From the NCBI GenBank assembly GCA_000752035.1, contig CCFE01000018.1, positions 1-64,000 of the forward strand: a DNA stretch of 64,000 nt. Reading direction: 5' to 3'. Below the pieces are notes generated by a model that made no database searches, was not told the DNA's origin, and saw nothing but the letters and a program-made list of their open reading frames with translations. Source of the DNA: Bacillus rubiinfantis (GTDB taxonomy: Bacteria; Bacillota; Bacilli; Bacillales; Cytobacillaceae). The translations under genes and the position numbers were made by a program. Of this stretch, positions 8,016 through 16,553 are shown piece by piece. Each line of letters begins with the position of its first letter. Position 1 is the first letter of the stretch.

Positions 8016-8834
8016 ATGGCAGTGGAGTGGGTTCCAGGACGTAAATACGATGAGATTATTTACGAAACATATAATGGAATTGCTAAGATTACAATTAACC
8101 GGCCACATGTACATAATGCATTTACACCAAAGACTGTAATGGAATTAATTGATGCGTTTGCTTATGCTCGCGATGATTCCAATGTTGGTGTAATCATCTT
8201 AACAGGTGCCGGTGATAAGGCATTCTGTTCAGGCGGTGACCAAAAAGTACGCGGTCACGGTGGTTATGTTGGTGATGATCAAATTCCACGGTTAAATGTT
8301 CTAGATTTACAGCGTTTAATTCGTGTGATTCCAAAGCCAGTAGTGGCGATGGTGAAGGGTTACGCAATTGGCGGTGGTCATGTCCTTCATGTTGTCTGTG
8401 ATTTGACAATTGCAGCTGATAATGCAATCTTTGGACAAACTGGTCCGAATGTTGGCAGCTTTGATGCAGGTTATGGTTCAGGTTATCTTGCAAGAATTGT
8501 TGGACATAAGAAAGCACGTGAAATCTGGTATTTATGCCGTCAGTATAATGCTCAGGAAGCCCTTGATATGGGCTTAGTAAACACGGTAGTGCCGCTAGAG
8601 CAGGTCGAAGAAGAAACAATAAAATGGTGTGAGGAAATGCTCGAAAAGAGCCCTACCGCATTACGGTTCTTGAAAGCAGCGATGAATGCGGACACTGACG
8701 GGTTAGCTGGGCTACAGCAATTTGCCGGCGATGCCACTTTGCTTTATTACACAACGGAGGAAGCAAAAGAAGGACGCGATGCTTTCAAAGAGAAACGGAA
8801 GCCCGATTTTGGCCAATTCCCACGTTTTCCTTGA
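8016..8834 (+). CDS. menB: 1,4-dihydroxy-2-naphthoyl-CoA synthase MenB
   Basis: MenB is a crotonase-fold enzyme closing the ring of o-succinylbenzoyl-CoA. The 272-residue protein is very close to B. subtilis MenB along its length, with CSGGDQKVRGHGGY, the oxyanion segment YAIGGGHVLH and SFDAGYGSGYLARIVG. The ATG at 8016 follows AAGGGGGT with a 9-nt spacer. The TTG nine bases upstream lies in the ribosome binding site. A terminator follows, so menE and menC may have separate expression. Confidence 0.97.
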   Translation: MAVEWVPGRKYDEIIYETYNGIAKITINRPHVHNAFTPKTVMELIDAFAYARDDSNVGVIILTGAGDKAFCSGGDQKVRGHGGYVGDDQIPRLNVLDLQRLIRVIPKPVVAMVKGYAIGGGHVLHVVCDLTIAADNAIFGQTGPNVGSFDAGYGSGYLARIVGHKKAREIWYLCRQYNAQEALDMGLVNTVVPLEQVEEETIKWCEEMLEKSPTALRFLKAAMNADTDGLAGLQQFAGDATLLYYTTEEAKEGRDAFKEKRKPDFGQFPRFP

Positions 8835-8851
8835 TAATTAACGAAGTAAGT

Positions 8852-8884
8852 AACAGCTTGATGGATCTCATCAAGCTGTTTTTC
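8852..8884 (+). terminator. Terminator between menB and menE
   Basis: The 12-bp stem AACAGCTTGATG / CATCAAGCTGTT with a 5-nt loop is followed by TTTT. It divides the men cluster into menFDHB and menEC. Confidence 0.85.
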
Positions 8885-8967
8885 GTAAAGTAATTTCAAT
8901 CAGAGGTGTTTTCTTCATCCGTCTCTGATAACTAGTTGACCAATCGGGATAAATAGAAGGTGATAGG

Positions 8968-10461
8968 ATGCAAAATGTTATACCAAACTTATTAAAGCAA
9001 CGGGCCTATTTAACTCCGGAGCGGACCGCGATTTACTTTCAAGAGCAATCTTTGACGTTTAAGGAGTTGTACGACCGTGCCCTCAAAACCGCCGGCCAGT
9101 TAAACAAGCTTGGTTTAGAAAGGGGGCAATTTGCAGCAGTTTTATTGGGTAACCACCTTGATTCGGTCGTTATCTTATTTTCAATGCAGCTCATTGGCGT
9201 TAAAACAATCATTTTAAACAATCGGTTAACAGCCGCTGAATTACTTTGGCAACTGCATGATTCAAAAGCAGTTGCGCTCATAATGGAGGATTCTTTTGCT
9301 GATTTAACGCCTATTTTTGCCGAGCAGCTCCCGGTATTATCGTTGATTACAAAAACAAAACTATTCCTCCAGGAGCCACTTGATGTCAATCCAATTGAAG
9401 AGATCTTTTTAGATGAAATATGTACGATTATGTATACATCAGGAACAACGGGGAACCCGAAAGGAGTTATTCAAACATATGGAAACCATTGGTGGAGCGC
9501 AATTGGTTCGGCATTAAACTTAGGAGTTACAGAACGAGATTGCTGGCTATGTGCGGTTCCCTTATTTCATATTAGCGGCTTTTCAATTTTGATGAAAAGC
9601 GTTATTTATGGGATGCCAATCGTTTTACATGAAAAATTTGATGTTGAACAAACCATGAGGGATATGGAAGAAAAACAAGTTACGATCATGTCCGTAGTCG
9701 GGACGATGCTGACGCGCGTTGTCGATTGCATACAGGACAGGGAGTTTCCATCATCTGTTCGCTGTATGCTTTTAGGAGGAGGGCCAGCGCCGTTACCGCT
9801 TTTGAAGGCATGTATGGACAAACAAATTCCGGTCTTCCAGACGTACGGAATGACTGAGACTTCCTCACAAATCGTGACACTCTCCCCAGAATATAGCTTT
9901 ACTAAGCTTGGCTCAGCGGGAAAGGCATTATTTCCAGCACAAATTAGAATTGAACGTCATGATGGAACAATAGCAAATCCGAGGGAAGAAGGGGAAATCG
10001 TTGTCAAGGGCCCAAATGTGACCCCTGGTTACTTATATCGGCCTGATGTAGTAAATGAAAAGTTCCGTGATGGTTGGCTTCATACAGGTGATGCTGGATA
10101 TATGGATGAAGATGGTTTTTTATACGTTCTTGACCGTCGTTCGGATTTAATTATCTCTGGCGGAGAGAATATATATCCGGCTGAAATTGAGTCTGTATTG
10201 TTAGCTCATCCCGAGGTACAGGAGGCTGGTGTTGTAGGGGCTGACGATGAGAAATGGGGACAGGTACCGGTAGCGTTTATCGTACTAAAAAATTCTAAAG
10301 TAATTTCTCAGGAAGAACTTAAACAGTTTTGTGCCAGCCAGCTGGCAAAATATAAGATACCCAAGGCCTGTTATTTTATGAACTCTTTACCACGGAATGC
10401 TTCAAACAAATTGCTGCGAAGAACTTTAAAAGAGCAGCTGAATAAAGGAAGGCTTTGTTAA
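8968..10461 (+). CDS. menE: o-Succinylbenzoate--CoA ligase MenE
   Basis: MenE activates o-succinylbenzoate to its CoA thioester with ATP. The 497-residue ANL-family protein carries the AMP-binding P-loop YTSGTTGNPKG at 156-166, the QTYGMTETSS adenine-site motif, and the hinge YVLDRRSDLIISGGENIYP. The ATG follows AAGGTGATAGG. Its stop codon shares one base with the menC start, so the two are probably translated together. Confidence 0.94.
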   Translation: MQNVIPNLLKQRAYLTPERTAIYFQEQSLTFKELYDRALKTAGQLNKLGLERGQFAAVLLGNHLDSVVILFSMQLIGVKTIILNNRLTAAELLWQLHDSKAVALIMEDSFADLTPIFAEQLPVLSLITKTKLFLQEPLDVNPIEEIFLDEICTIMYTSGTTGNPKGVIQTYGNHWWSAIGSALNLGVTERDCWLCAVPLFHISGFSILMKSVIYGMPIVLHEKFDVEQTMRDMEEKQVTIMSVVGTMLTRVVDCIQDREFPSSVRCMLLGGGPAPLPLLKACMDKQIPVFQTYGMTETSSQIVTLSPEYSFTKLGSAGKALFPAQIRIERHDGTIANPREEGEIVVKGPNVTPGYLYRPDVVNEKFRDGWLHTGDAGYMDEDGFLYVLDRRSDLIISGGENIYPAEIESVLLAHPEVQEAGVVGADDEKWGQVPVAFIVLKNSKVISQEELKQFCASQLAKYKIPKACYFMNSLPRNASNKLLRRTLKEQLNKGRLC

Positions 10462-11567
10462 TGAATATTGCAACAGTTGAGTTGTTTGTCATTGAAATGC
10501 CGCTGAAGTCACCGTTTGTAACCCATTTAGGTGCGGTTACAGTTCGCGAAGGGATTATTGTCAAAGTTACTGATCAGGACGGCTGCTCAGGATATGGTGA
10601 AGGAGTGGCATTTTCTACGCCATGGTATACCGAAGAAACAGTGAAAACTAGTATGCATATGTTGACAGACTTGTTGATTCCTTTGCTGCAGCATAATCCG
10701 ATTCAACACCCACAGCAGGCAGCAGAGCGCTTCCGCTCCGTTCGTCGTAATTATATGGCAAAGGCGGCGCTAGAAACGGCTTTATGGGATTTGTATGCAA
10801 AAAACAAATCGCAGCCGCTTGCGAAATTATTAGGCGGTGAGCGGGCAGTTATTGCTTCCGGTGTCGTGATTGCCACCGATTCAATCATAAATGCTCTCAA
10901 GCAGATTGACAGTTATATGGAGGAAGGGTACCAGCGATTTAAGGTGAAAATTAACCCGCAACATGATATTACGTTGTTGAAAGAGATTAGGCGCCATTTT
11001 CCTGAAATTCCGCTGATGGCAGACGCAAATTCCTCCTATACGTTACAGGACATCGACCGCTTGAAGTCACTAGATGAGTTTCAACTGCTGATGATTGAAC
11101 AGCCGCTTGGGGTTGATGATATTATCAAGCATGCTGCGTTACAAAAAGAACTGCAAACGCCAATCTGCTTGGATGAAAGCATTGTGACGTTTGAAGATGC
11201 AAAAAATGCAATTGACCTTGGAAGCTGCAAGGTAATAAGTATAAAAGCGGGCCGAGTTGGCGGTCTTTATGAAGCAAAGCGGATTCATGATTATTGTTTT
11301 CAACAACATATCCCGGTCTGGTGCGGCGGGATGATTGAGTTTGGCATCTCAAGGGCTCATAATATTGCTTTGGCTTCACTTCCTGGCTTTACAATTCCAG
11401 GAGATATTTCCGCTTCTAGCCGGTTTTGGGAGGAGGATATCATCTCACCAGAAGTAACCGTGAAAAATGGTGTGGTCGAAGTTCCAACTGAATCAGGAAT
11501 TGGTTTTTGTATTAATGAAAAAAGATTAAATGAGACGATAAAAGCAAAGAAGGTATTTACTTTTTAA
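10461..11567 (+). CDS. menC: o-Succinylbenzoate synthase MenC
   Basis: MenC is an enolase-superfamily enzyme that dehydrates SHCHC to o-succinylbenzoate. In the 368-residue protein the expected barrel residues are visible: KVK at 161-163, metal ligands D188 (DANSSY), E213 (EQPLG) and D238 (LDES), and K262. The ATG at 10461 has AAAGGAAGG about 8 nt upstream and overlaps the menE stop by one base. The relative N-acylamino acid racemase is possible by fold, but the context favours MenC. Confidence 0.94.
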   Translation: MNIATVELFVIEMPLKSPFVTHLGAVTVREGIIVKVTDQDGCSGYGEGVAFSTPWYTEETVKTSMHMLTDLLIPLLQHNPIQHPQQAAERFRSVRRNYMAKAALETALWDLYAKNKSQPLAKLLGGERAVIASGVVIATDSIINALKQIDSYMEEGYQRFKVKINPQHDITLLKEIRRHFPEIPLMADANSSYTLQDIDRLKSLDEFQLLMIEQPLGVDDIIKHAALQKELQTPICLDESIVTFEDAKNAIDLGSCKVISIKAGRVGGLYEAKRIHDYCFQQHIPVWCGGMIEFGISRAHNIALASLPGFTIPGDISASSRFWEEDIISPEVTVKNGVVEVPTESGIGFCINEKRLNETIKAKKVFTF

Positions 11568-11599
11568 AAAAGAACCAGACATTTTGCCTGGTTCTTTCA
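11567..11599 (+). terminator. Bidirectional terminator, menC / zinc lipoprotein
   Basis: The 10-bp stem AAAGAACCAG / CTGGTTCTTT lies between two converging genes and serves both. Confidence 0.85.
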
Positions 11600-11613
11600 C
11601 AATTATAGATGAA

Positions 11614-12546
11614 CTATTCATTCAAGGCGGTCTTTAATGTATCTAGATTTTTGTTCATTAAGGAAAAATATGTTTCCTTATCGTTTACATTGTTTTCGGT
11701 CAATACCGCTAAGTTATGAACAGGCAATGCTCTTGCCGCTATTTCTCTTTGAACAACTTCTCCTAACTTAGACTGAACATTTTGTTCAAATAAAATATAC
11801 TTCAACCCTTCGTTATCAGCGAGGGAAATAATTTTTTCTAAAGCCTTTTGAGACGGCTCATTAGTAGTGGATAATCCCGAGATACTTATTTGTTTAATTC
11901 CATACCGTTCTGTCCAATAACCAAATGCAGCATGAGTAACAATAAATTGCTTATGTTTTGCTTGGGCAGTTATTGTTTCGAATTGTTTATTTAAATCATC
12001 TAACTCGGCAGCGATTTTCTGATAATTTTCCTCAAAATAGTCTTTGTGGTTTGGTTGTTCTTTTCCTAGTTGGTCGCGAATGACAGCAGCCAGTTCTTTG
12101 GCATAAACAGGGTCAAGCCAAACATGAGGGTTTTTATCACTATTGTGGTCATGGTCACTTTCTTCCTCATGTTCATGGTCCCCCTCAGGCAGCTGGAGAT
12201 TTTCGGCAGTAGGAATCAGGCTGACATGTTCATTTTTTAGTGTTTCTTTTGCTTTGTCAACAAATCCCTCAAGACCAAGGCCTATATAGAAAAATAAATC
12301 TGCATCAGCGAGTTTTAACATATCCTTTTGCGAAGGTTCAAAAGTATGCTCGTCAGCTCCAGGCGGGTAAATGGTATGTACTTCAACATATTTACCACCA
12401 ATTTGCTCAGAAAAGTATTGCAATGGGTAGACAGTGGTATAGATAAGCAGCTGACCATTTTTTTTCGGCGTTTGCTCATTTGTACAGGCTGACAGGATGA
12501 AACTTAATGGTAAAATAATAGAAAGGTAAAGAACTAATTTTTTCAT
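11614..12546 (-). CDS. znuA: Zinc ABC transporter substrate-binding lipoprotein
   Basis: This is a cluster A-I metal-binding lipoprotein (ZnuA/AdcA family, the role of B. subtilis ZnuA/YcdH) that captures Zn2+ at the outer membrane face for an ABC importer. The 310-residue protein has a lipobox (LSAC, C21), a His/Asp/Glu-rich flexible loop (residues ~120-137) directly before HVWLDP, and further conserved His residues in VTHAAFGY. No permease or ATPase gene is adjacent. A Zur box overlaps its upstream region. A manganese-binding homologue is less likely given the His-rich loop and Zur site. Confidence 0.9.
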   Translation of the reverse strand: MKKLVLYLSIILPLSFILSACTNEQTPKKNGQLLIYTTVYPLQYFSEQIGGKYVEVHTIYPPGADEHTFEPSQKDMLKLADADLFFYIGLGLEGFVDKAKETLKNEHVSLIPTAENLQLPEGDHEHEEESDHDHNSDKNPHVWLDPVYAKELAAVIRDQLGKEQPNHKDYFEENYQKIAAELDDLNKQFETITAQAKHKQFIVTHAAFGYWTERYGIKQISISGLSTTNEPSQKALEKIISLADNEGLKYILFEQNVQSKLGEVVQREIAARALPVHNLAVLTENNVNDKETYFSLMNKNLDTLKTALNE

Positions 12547-12565
12547 AAAAGGCCCCTTTCGTCAT

Positions 12566-12586
12566 AAATCGTATTTATTACGATTT
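12566..12586 (-). promoter_or_regulatory. Zur box upstream of znuA
   Basis: The 21-bp inverted repeat AAATCGTA-N5-TACGATTT agrees with the Bacillus Zur consensus core TCGTAATNATTACGA except in its centre. It ends 20 bp before the znuA start, where Zur would block transcription under zinc sufficiency. Confidence 0.8.
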
Positions 12587-12603
12587 ATTGTCGAAAAAAA
12601 TTT

Positions 12604-12654
12604 GTCCCGTGTTAACAGGTAGTAAGACCCCCACCGATGGAAGGTTCACTTTAT
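12604..12654 (+). repeat. Intergenic hairpin repeat, copy 2
   Basis: This is the most diverged copy of the family at 2672 and 27008. The 3' half (CCGATGGAAGGTTCACTTTAT) is well kept, while the GC hairpin is degraded. Confidence 0.6.
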
Positions 12655-12660
12655 TAATCT

Positions 12661-12681
12661 AATACGTAATGATTCCGATTA
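12661..12681 (+). promoter_or_regulatory. Second, degenerate Zur-like box
   Basis: The sequence ACGTAATGATTCCGA (12664-12678) agrees with the Zur core TCGTAATNATTACGA at 13 of 15 positions including the free one. It lies between znuA and the carbonic anhydrase gene, about 50 bp upstream of the latter's likely -35. Confidence 0.4.
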
Positions 12682-12729
12682 CCTTAAGTATCTTACAAAA
12701 AATAATGAAAAAAAGCAAGTAGTAAAAAT

Positions 12730-12759
12730 TTGAACACCTTTAGTGATGTTATGTATGCT
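12730..12759 (+). promoter_or_regulatory. Candidate promoter of the carbonic anhydrase gene
   Basis: TTGAAC and TATGCT are separated by 18 nt, placed 31 nt before the chosen start codon. Confidence 0.35.
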
Positions 12760-12789
12760 TATAAGAGAAATATGGAGAGGGCGTATGCT

Positions 12790-13362
12790 ATGAGTGAGCA
12801 AAAATTATTACAGGAGATACTTACGTATAACCAAAAATTTGTCGACCATCATGAATATGAAAAATATGAAACGACTAAGTATCCGAATAAAAAGATGGTT
12901 ATTTTAACCTGTATGGATACGCGCTTATTAGAGTTACTCCCAAAGGCATTAAATTTAGGGAACGGTGACGCAAAGATCATTAAAAATGCCGGTGCGCTTG
13001 TGTCCCATCCATTTGGAAGTATTATGCGGAGTATTTTAATTGCTGTTTACGAATTACAGGCACAGGAAGTTATGGTTATTGCTCATCATGATTGCGGGAT
13101 GAGCGGATTAAAGGCAGAGCCAGTGCTAAAACATATGCAGGAACAGGGGATTAGCGAGGAAACCCTCAAGACATTAGCTTTTTCGGGTATTAATATCAAG
13201 ACATGGCTGCACGGTTTTGATAATGTTGCTGATAGTGTTATCCATAGTGTAGATATTATTAAAAATCATCCGCTCATGCCAAGTCATGTCCCTGTGCATG
13301 GATTAGTTATCAATCCTAAAACAGGGAAGCTGGATCTAATTATCGATGGGTATCAAGAATGA
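12790..13362 (+). CDS. ytiB: Beta-class carbonic anhydrase
   Basis: It interconverts CO2 and bicarbonate in the cytoplasm. In the 190-residue protein the zinc site of beta-carbonic anhydrases is visible: C41-x-D43-x-R45 and H99-x-x-C102. It matches B. subtilis YtiB in length and neighbourhood (next to ytjA). The ATG at 12790 is preceded by GGAGAGG at a good distance. Upstream in-frame codons run into the likely promoter. Zur-like boxes upstream suggest a zinc link, which is inference. The 3' end overlaps converging ytjA by 10 bp. Confidence 0.9.
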   Translation: MSEQKLLQEILTYNQKFVDHHEYEKYETTKYPNKKMVILTCMDTRLLELLPKALNLGNGDAKIIKNAGALVSHPFGSIMRSILIAVYELQAQEVMVIAHHDCGMSGLKAEPVLKHMQEQGISEETLKTLAFSGINIKTWLHGFDNVADSVIHSVDIIKNHPLMPSHVPVHGLVINPKTGKLDLIIDGYQE

Positions 13363-13598
13363 GTTTTTTTCCTTTGGCCCCAAGTATCAGGTACTGGATC
13401 AATACCGCCTGGATGGAGCGGGTGACATTTTAAGATACGTTTGATGGTGAGGTATCCGCCTTTTAATGCACCGAAGCGCTGAATAGCCTCTAATCCATAT
13501 TGAGAACAAGTAGGGTAAAAGCGGCAGCTTGGCGGCTTTAAAGGTGAGATAACTCTTTGATAAAAGCGAATAAGAACGATAAATACTTTTTTAAACAT
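13353..13598 (-). CDS. ytjA: YidD-family membrane protein insertion factor
   Basis: This is an 81-residue protein of the YidD family, small amphipathic membrane-associated proteins thought to help YidC/Oxa1 insertion of membrane proteins. The family core is clear: FYQRVISPLKPPSCRFYPTC-SQY near residues 13-37, and CHPLHPGGIDPVP near the end. The ATG at 13598 follows AAAGGAGAAA, and codons further upstream lack such a site. It matches B. subtilis YtjA beside ytiB. Confidence 0.92.
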   Translation of the reverse strand: MFKKVFIVLIRFYQRVISPLKPPSCRFYPTCSQYGLEAIQRFGALKGGYLTIKRILKCHPLHPGGIDPVPDTWGQRKKTHS

Positions 13599-13678
13599 AA
13601 ACTTTCTCCTTTTTCTTGTATATCTACAAGATATCATAACTGTCAGCAATAACACAGATTTCTGCATAACATCAAATG

Positions 13679-13703
13679 AAAAACTCGCCTAAGGCGAGTT
13701 TTT
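13679..13703 (-). terminator. Terminator of ytzI
   Basis: The 11-bp stem AAAAACTCGCC / GGCGAGTTTTT with a 3-nt loop lies 1 nt past the ytzI stop on the minus strand. Confidence 0.85.
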
Positions 13704-13704
13704 G

Positions 13705-13878
13705 CTATAAATCAGAATTGGAATGTTGTTGCTCCTGGATCTGGTTGGCAGCAGGAAGCTGGTCAATCGGATTGGGATCAACCGTATGTTTGTACGAGTA
13801 TGCTTTGGAAGTAGTCAGTACTGCTAATAAAAGAACGACAAAAACAATGACAATTGAAACAATTAACACAGTAGTCAA
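13705..13878 (-). CDS. ytzI: YtzI-like small membrane protein
   Basis: This 57-codon gene starts with TTG, preceded by an AAAGGGGG-ATGGAG ribosome binding region, and ends just before a strong terminator. The product has one transmembrane segment (residues 3-22, rich in Val/Ile/Leu), then TSKAYSYKHTVDP and a hydrophilic Gln-rich tail. From memory the TM plus SKAYSYKH pattern and the position resemble B. subtilis YtzI, a protein of unknown function. An extended -10 (TGATACAAT) lies upstream on the minus strand. Confidence 0.7.
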   Translation of the reverse strand: MTTVLIVSIVIVFVVLLLAVLTTSKAYSYKHTVDPNPIDQLPAANQIQEQQHSNSDL

Positions 13879-13967
13879 ATTTCTCCATCCCCCTTTAGTT
13901 CTATTGTATCATGAGCAAAAGAATAGGAAACTGATTCTTCAGTTTCCCGATGATTGGTATGTACTTT

Positions 13968-14225
13968 TTAATGGATATTCCGTGGATAATAACTATGCGC
14001 GCGTTGCTGCCCATATTGTTCTTGAGCAAATTTCCCTTTTAGGCTTTCAATTAAATACAATCCCATTAGATCATAAAGTTCTTGTTTATCCATTTCGTGA
14101 ATCAAGCCCAACAGATCTTCATATGACATTTCTTCAAGAAAGGCAAAAGTCAGCATATCGATATCTTCTTCATCACCTGTAAGTTTATTACGGTACATTT
14201 CAAATAGCTCATCAATTAGTTTCAA
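13968..14225 (-). CDS. Small conserved acidic protein, possibly DUF6154
   Basis: This is an 85-residue acidic protein, mostly helical by composition (IDELFEMYRNKL, EEDIDMLTFAFLEE, LLGLIHEMDKQELYDLM), without membrane segments or catalytic motifs. I believe it belongs to a small Bacillaceae family of unknown function (DUF6154), but this is recalled rather than shown. The TTG at 14225 is preferred because AGGGGGT lies 7 nt ahead of it. A GTG three codons earlier sits beside that site with no room for it. Confidence 0.6.
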   Translation of the reverse strand: MKLIDELFEMYRNKLTGDEEDIDMLTFAFLEEMSYEDLLGLIHEMDKQELYDLMGLYLIESLKGKFAQEQYGQQRAHSYYPRNIH

Positions 14226-14421
14226 TTGACACACCCCCTGTGTTTAGATTTTTTAAATTGATCTATAATTGAAAAATTCTCATGACTGACATCATTCAAA
14301 AATCAACTGTCCAGTTTTTATTTCTTTATTATATTGTATCCCATATTGAAAAATGAATCGAATTTTGGCTAAGAATAAATTTTTATTTTTGGGGATTACT
14401 AAGAACAAAAGGGGTGGCAAT

Positions 14422-14742
14422 ATGTCGGAGCAAAAAGACACCTATTATATTGATGTCGGCACTGGAGGTATTTATCAAAGTGCGACAGCATCAACATGGA
14501 GTTTTAAAATTGAGGCAACTGATGAGGAGATTCATCAGCTTCGGTCTCTAATGGACAGTAATTATCTGAATGAGTGGGGAAATTTCTTTCGAGCGCATGT
14601 ACCGTATGTTCAATATCATTATGATCGTCAAAATGATGCCTATGATAGTACCATCCAACAAATTTATGCTATGATTTATCAGCTAGGAGATCAAGAGGCT
14701 AAAACTCATATTGAAAGTATGGATATCTTACCTCTACAATAA
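14422..14742 (+). CDS. Conserved Bacillaceae protein of unknown function
   Basis: This is a 106-residue soluble protein beginning MSEQKDTYYIDVGTGGI, with a segment EWGNFFRAHVPYVQYHYD. Similar proteins in Bacillus are often labelled hydrolase or acyltransferase without support. I see no catalytic motif. The ATG at 14422 follows AAAAGGGGTGG, and upstream in-frame codons are AT-rich leader sequence. It precedes ytkD, separated by a weak terminator. Confidence 0.6.
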   Translation: MSEQKDTYYIDVGTGGIYQSATASTWSFKIEATDEEIHQLRSLMDSNYLNEWGNFFRAHVPYVQYHYDRQNDAYDSTIQQIYAMIYQLGDQEAKTHIESMDILPLQ

Positions 14743-14752
14743 TAACAGTCAT

Positions 14753-14788
14753 GGGAAATCCAATATTCGAGGATTTTCCTTTTTTCTT
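14753..14788 (+). terminator. Weak terminator before ytkD
   Basis: The stem GGAAATCC / GGATTTTCC, with one bulge, is followed by TTTTTT. Confidence 0.5.
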
Positions 14789-14828
14789 TTATAATAGAAT
14801 AGAATTCCTATTATAGGGTGGTTTTGAC

Positions 14829-15296
14829 ATGATTACATTCTTTGATCAACATGGTAATAAAGTAGAGCTGGTTTTTTCAAAACATTATTGTAGCGACGAG
14901 GCTCAGCATGTATTTGTAATTTGCCAATTTGGAGATAAGTGGCTGTTAACCAATCATAAACTGCGTGGACTTGAATTTCCTGGCGGCAAACGGGAGCCTG
15001 GAGAAACTTTGGAAGAAGCAGCAAGACGAGAGGTATATGAGGAGACAGGGGCTATTATTACTGAACTACAGCATATTGCTCACTATCGGGTGTTTGATGA
15101 GGGTGGTACGTTCGTTAAAGCAGTATTCTGGGGAAAGGCTGATTCTTTGGAGACAACAACCAGTTATTTCGAAACAAATGGTCCCGTATTAATTGAAGGT
15201 AATCTGCTGCAGAAACGATTTGGCGATGATTACAGCTTTATCATGAAGGATAAGGTTGTTGCGGAATGTCTTGGTTATCTTCAAGATAAGAAATAA
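14829..15296 (+). CDS. ytkD: Nudix hydrolase YtkD
   Basis: This is a 155-residue Nudix protein with the full signature at residues 52-74 (GG-KREPGETLEEAARREVYEETG). B. subtilis YtkD cleaves nucleoside triphosphates including 8-oxo-dGTP and can act as an RNA pyrophosphohydrolase. The neighbours (ytmA, ytmB, pckA) match B. subtilis. The ATG lies 8 nt after a TAGGGTGG ribosome binding site. Confidence 0.9.
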   Translation: MITFFDQHGNKVELVFSKHYCSDEAQHVFVICQFGDKWLLTNHKLRGLEFPGGKREPGETLEEAARREVYEETGAIITELQHIAHYRVFDEGGTFVKAVFWGKADSLETTTSYFETNGPVLIEGNLLQKRFGDDYSFIMKDKVVAECLGYLQDKK

Positions 15297-15419
15297 GTCA
15301 GATTTTTCGACTGTAGAATTCATACTATATTTAAGGGCGAAACTAACGAGCAAAAGCAGTGAAACAGACTCTTATTGTTTTTCTAGATTTTAATACTTTG
15401 TAAAAAAGGATGAAAAATC

Positions 15420-16214
15420 GTGAGTGAATACAATGGAAAAATTATCGAGTGCAAGCGATTCCCTTCGCCCAATCCAAATGTCGAACTAACGGAACTTACT
15501 TACCTTTCTAATGGTTTAAAGGTAAAAGGTATGCTAGCAGTGCCCAAGTATGTACAAACCTCTGATGGTTTTCTTTATTTGCGCGGCGGGATTAAAAATG
15601 TCGGTAAGGTTCGGCCAGCAAGGATTGCCCAATTTGCCCAAGAAGGGTTTATTGTTTTTGCCCCTTATTATCGGGGAAATCAGGGCGGGGAAGGGAATGA
15701 AGATTTTGCTGGGGATGACAGAGAGGATGCCTTTGCTGCCTTTCAATTGTTACAATCACATCCTGAAGTAAAGCATATACATATATTTGGATTTTCACGT
15801 GGCGGAGTCATGGCCCTCTTAACGGGAATTCAATTTCCGGAAGCGGCCTCATTGGTTACATGGGGTGGTGTCAGTGACATGAGCTTAACCTATACGGAGC
15901 GAAAGGATCTGCGGAGAATGATGAAGCGGGTAATTGGCGGAACACCAGCCAAATTTCCGGAACGGTATCAGAGTAGAACCCCTCTTTATCAATTGGAAAA
16001 ACTGGCTGTACCCGTCCTTGTCATTCATGGTGTACAGGACCATAATGTCTCAATTGAGCATGCCTATCGGTTAGAAAGACGGCTTAAGGAATTACAGAAA
16101 AGTGTCGAGTCATGGTATTTCCCGGAATTCACTCACTACTTTCCTCCTGCAATTAACAGAAAGGTCGTACAAGATGCTGCGAAATGGATGAAAAGGCTAA
16201 GCAAAAGATGGTAA
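15420..16214 (+). CDS. ytmA: Alpha/beta hydrolase YtmA
   Basis: This 264-residue protein belongs to the prolyl-oligopeptidase-like (S9-related) alpha/beta hydrolases. The nucleophile elbow GFSRGG (S126), a likely acid D207 (HGVQDHNV) and H239 (FTHYFPP) form the triad. The substrate is unknown. No signal peptide is present, so it is cytoplasmic. The start is GTG with an AAAAAGGATG site ahead. The order matches B. subtilis ytmA-ytmB-pckA. Confidence 0.85.
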   Translation: MSEYNGKIIECKRFPSPNPNVELTELTYLSNGLKVKGMLAVPKYVQTSDGFLYLRGGIKNVGKVRPARIAQFAQEGFIVFAPYYRGNQGGEGNEDFAGDDREDAFAAFQLLQSHPEVKHIHIFGFSRGGVMALLTGIQFPEAASLVTWGGVSDMSLTYTERKDLRRMMKRVIGGTPAKFPERYQSRTPLYQLEKLAVPVLVIHGVQDHNVSIEHAYRLERRLKELQKSVESWYFPEFTHYFPPAINRKVVQDAAKWMKRLSKRW

Positions 16215-16248
16215 AATAAAATTATAATTGGCAGAGGAGCGGATTAAT

Positions 16249-16491
16249 ATGGGTATGCCCCTAGAATTAAACACCCTCATTGTGACAAAAGGGAATGAAA
16301 ATCGTATTGGAGAAAATTTGTTTACTTTAGAGAAGGAAGGCTATCGACTATATCCCCTTGATATCCCAGTGGATGTCAGAAAAGTACTTGACAGTAATAC
16401 AAGCGGGTCAGCACTAATTAAAAAAGTCGAATGGGAGAATAATAAAACCAAAATTACGTATCAGTTAATTTCTCTGAACTCTACAAATTAA
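16249..16491 (+). CDS. ytmB: DUF2584 family protein YtmB
   Basis: This 80-residue soluble protein of unknown function matches B. subtilis YtmB in length and place. It shows the central YRLYPLDIPVDVRK segment. The ATG at 16249 follows AGAGGAGCGG. An upstream in-frame ATG at 16228 lies before this site and is less likely. Confidence 0.8.
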   Translation: MGMPLELNTLIVTKGNENRIGENLFTLEKEGYRLYPLDIPVDVRKVLDSNTSGSALIKKVEWENNKTKITYQLISLNSTN

Positions 16492-16514
16492 CAGCAGTTT
16501 TAGATAGATTGAAA

Positions 16515-16549
16515 AAAATGGCGCCCCACAATCTGGGAGCGCCATTTTG
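16515..16549 (+). terminator. Bidirectional terminator, ytmB / pckA
   Basis: The 10-bp stem AAAATGGCGC / GCGCCATTTT lies between converging genes and has T-runs on both strands. Confidence 0.85.
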
Positions 16550-16553
16550 CAAT

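Noticed and set aside
8194..8619. Antisense frame of 141 codons within menB
   Set aside because: The His/Leu-rich product is a shadow of the highly conserved menB sequence; no start signal.
13676..14182. Plus-strand frame of 168 codons
   Set aside because: It starts in a terminator hairpin and lies opposite ytzI and the small acidic gene, both with good ribosome binding sites.
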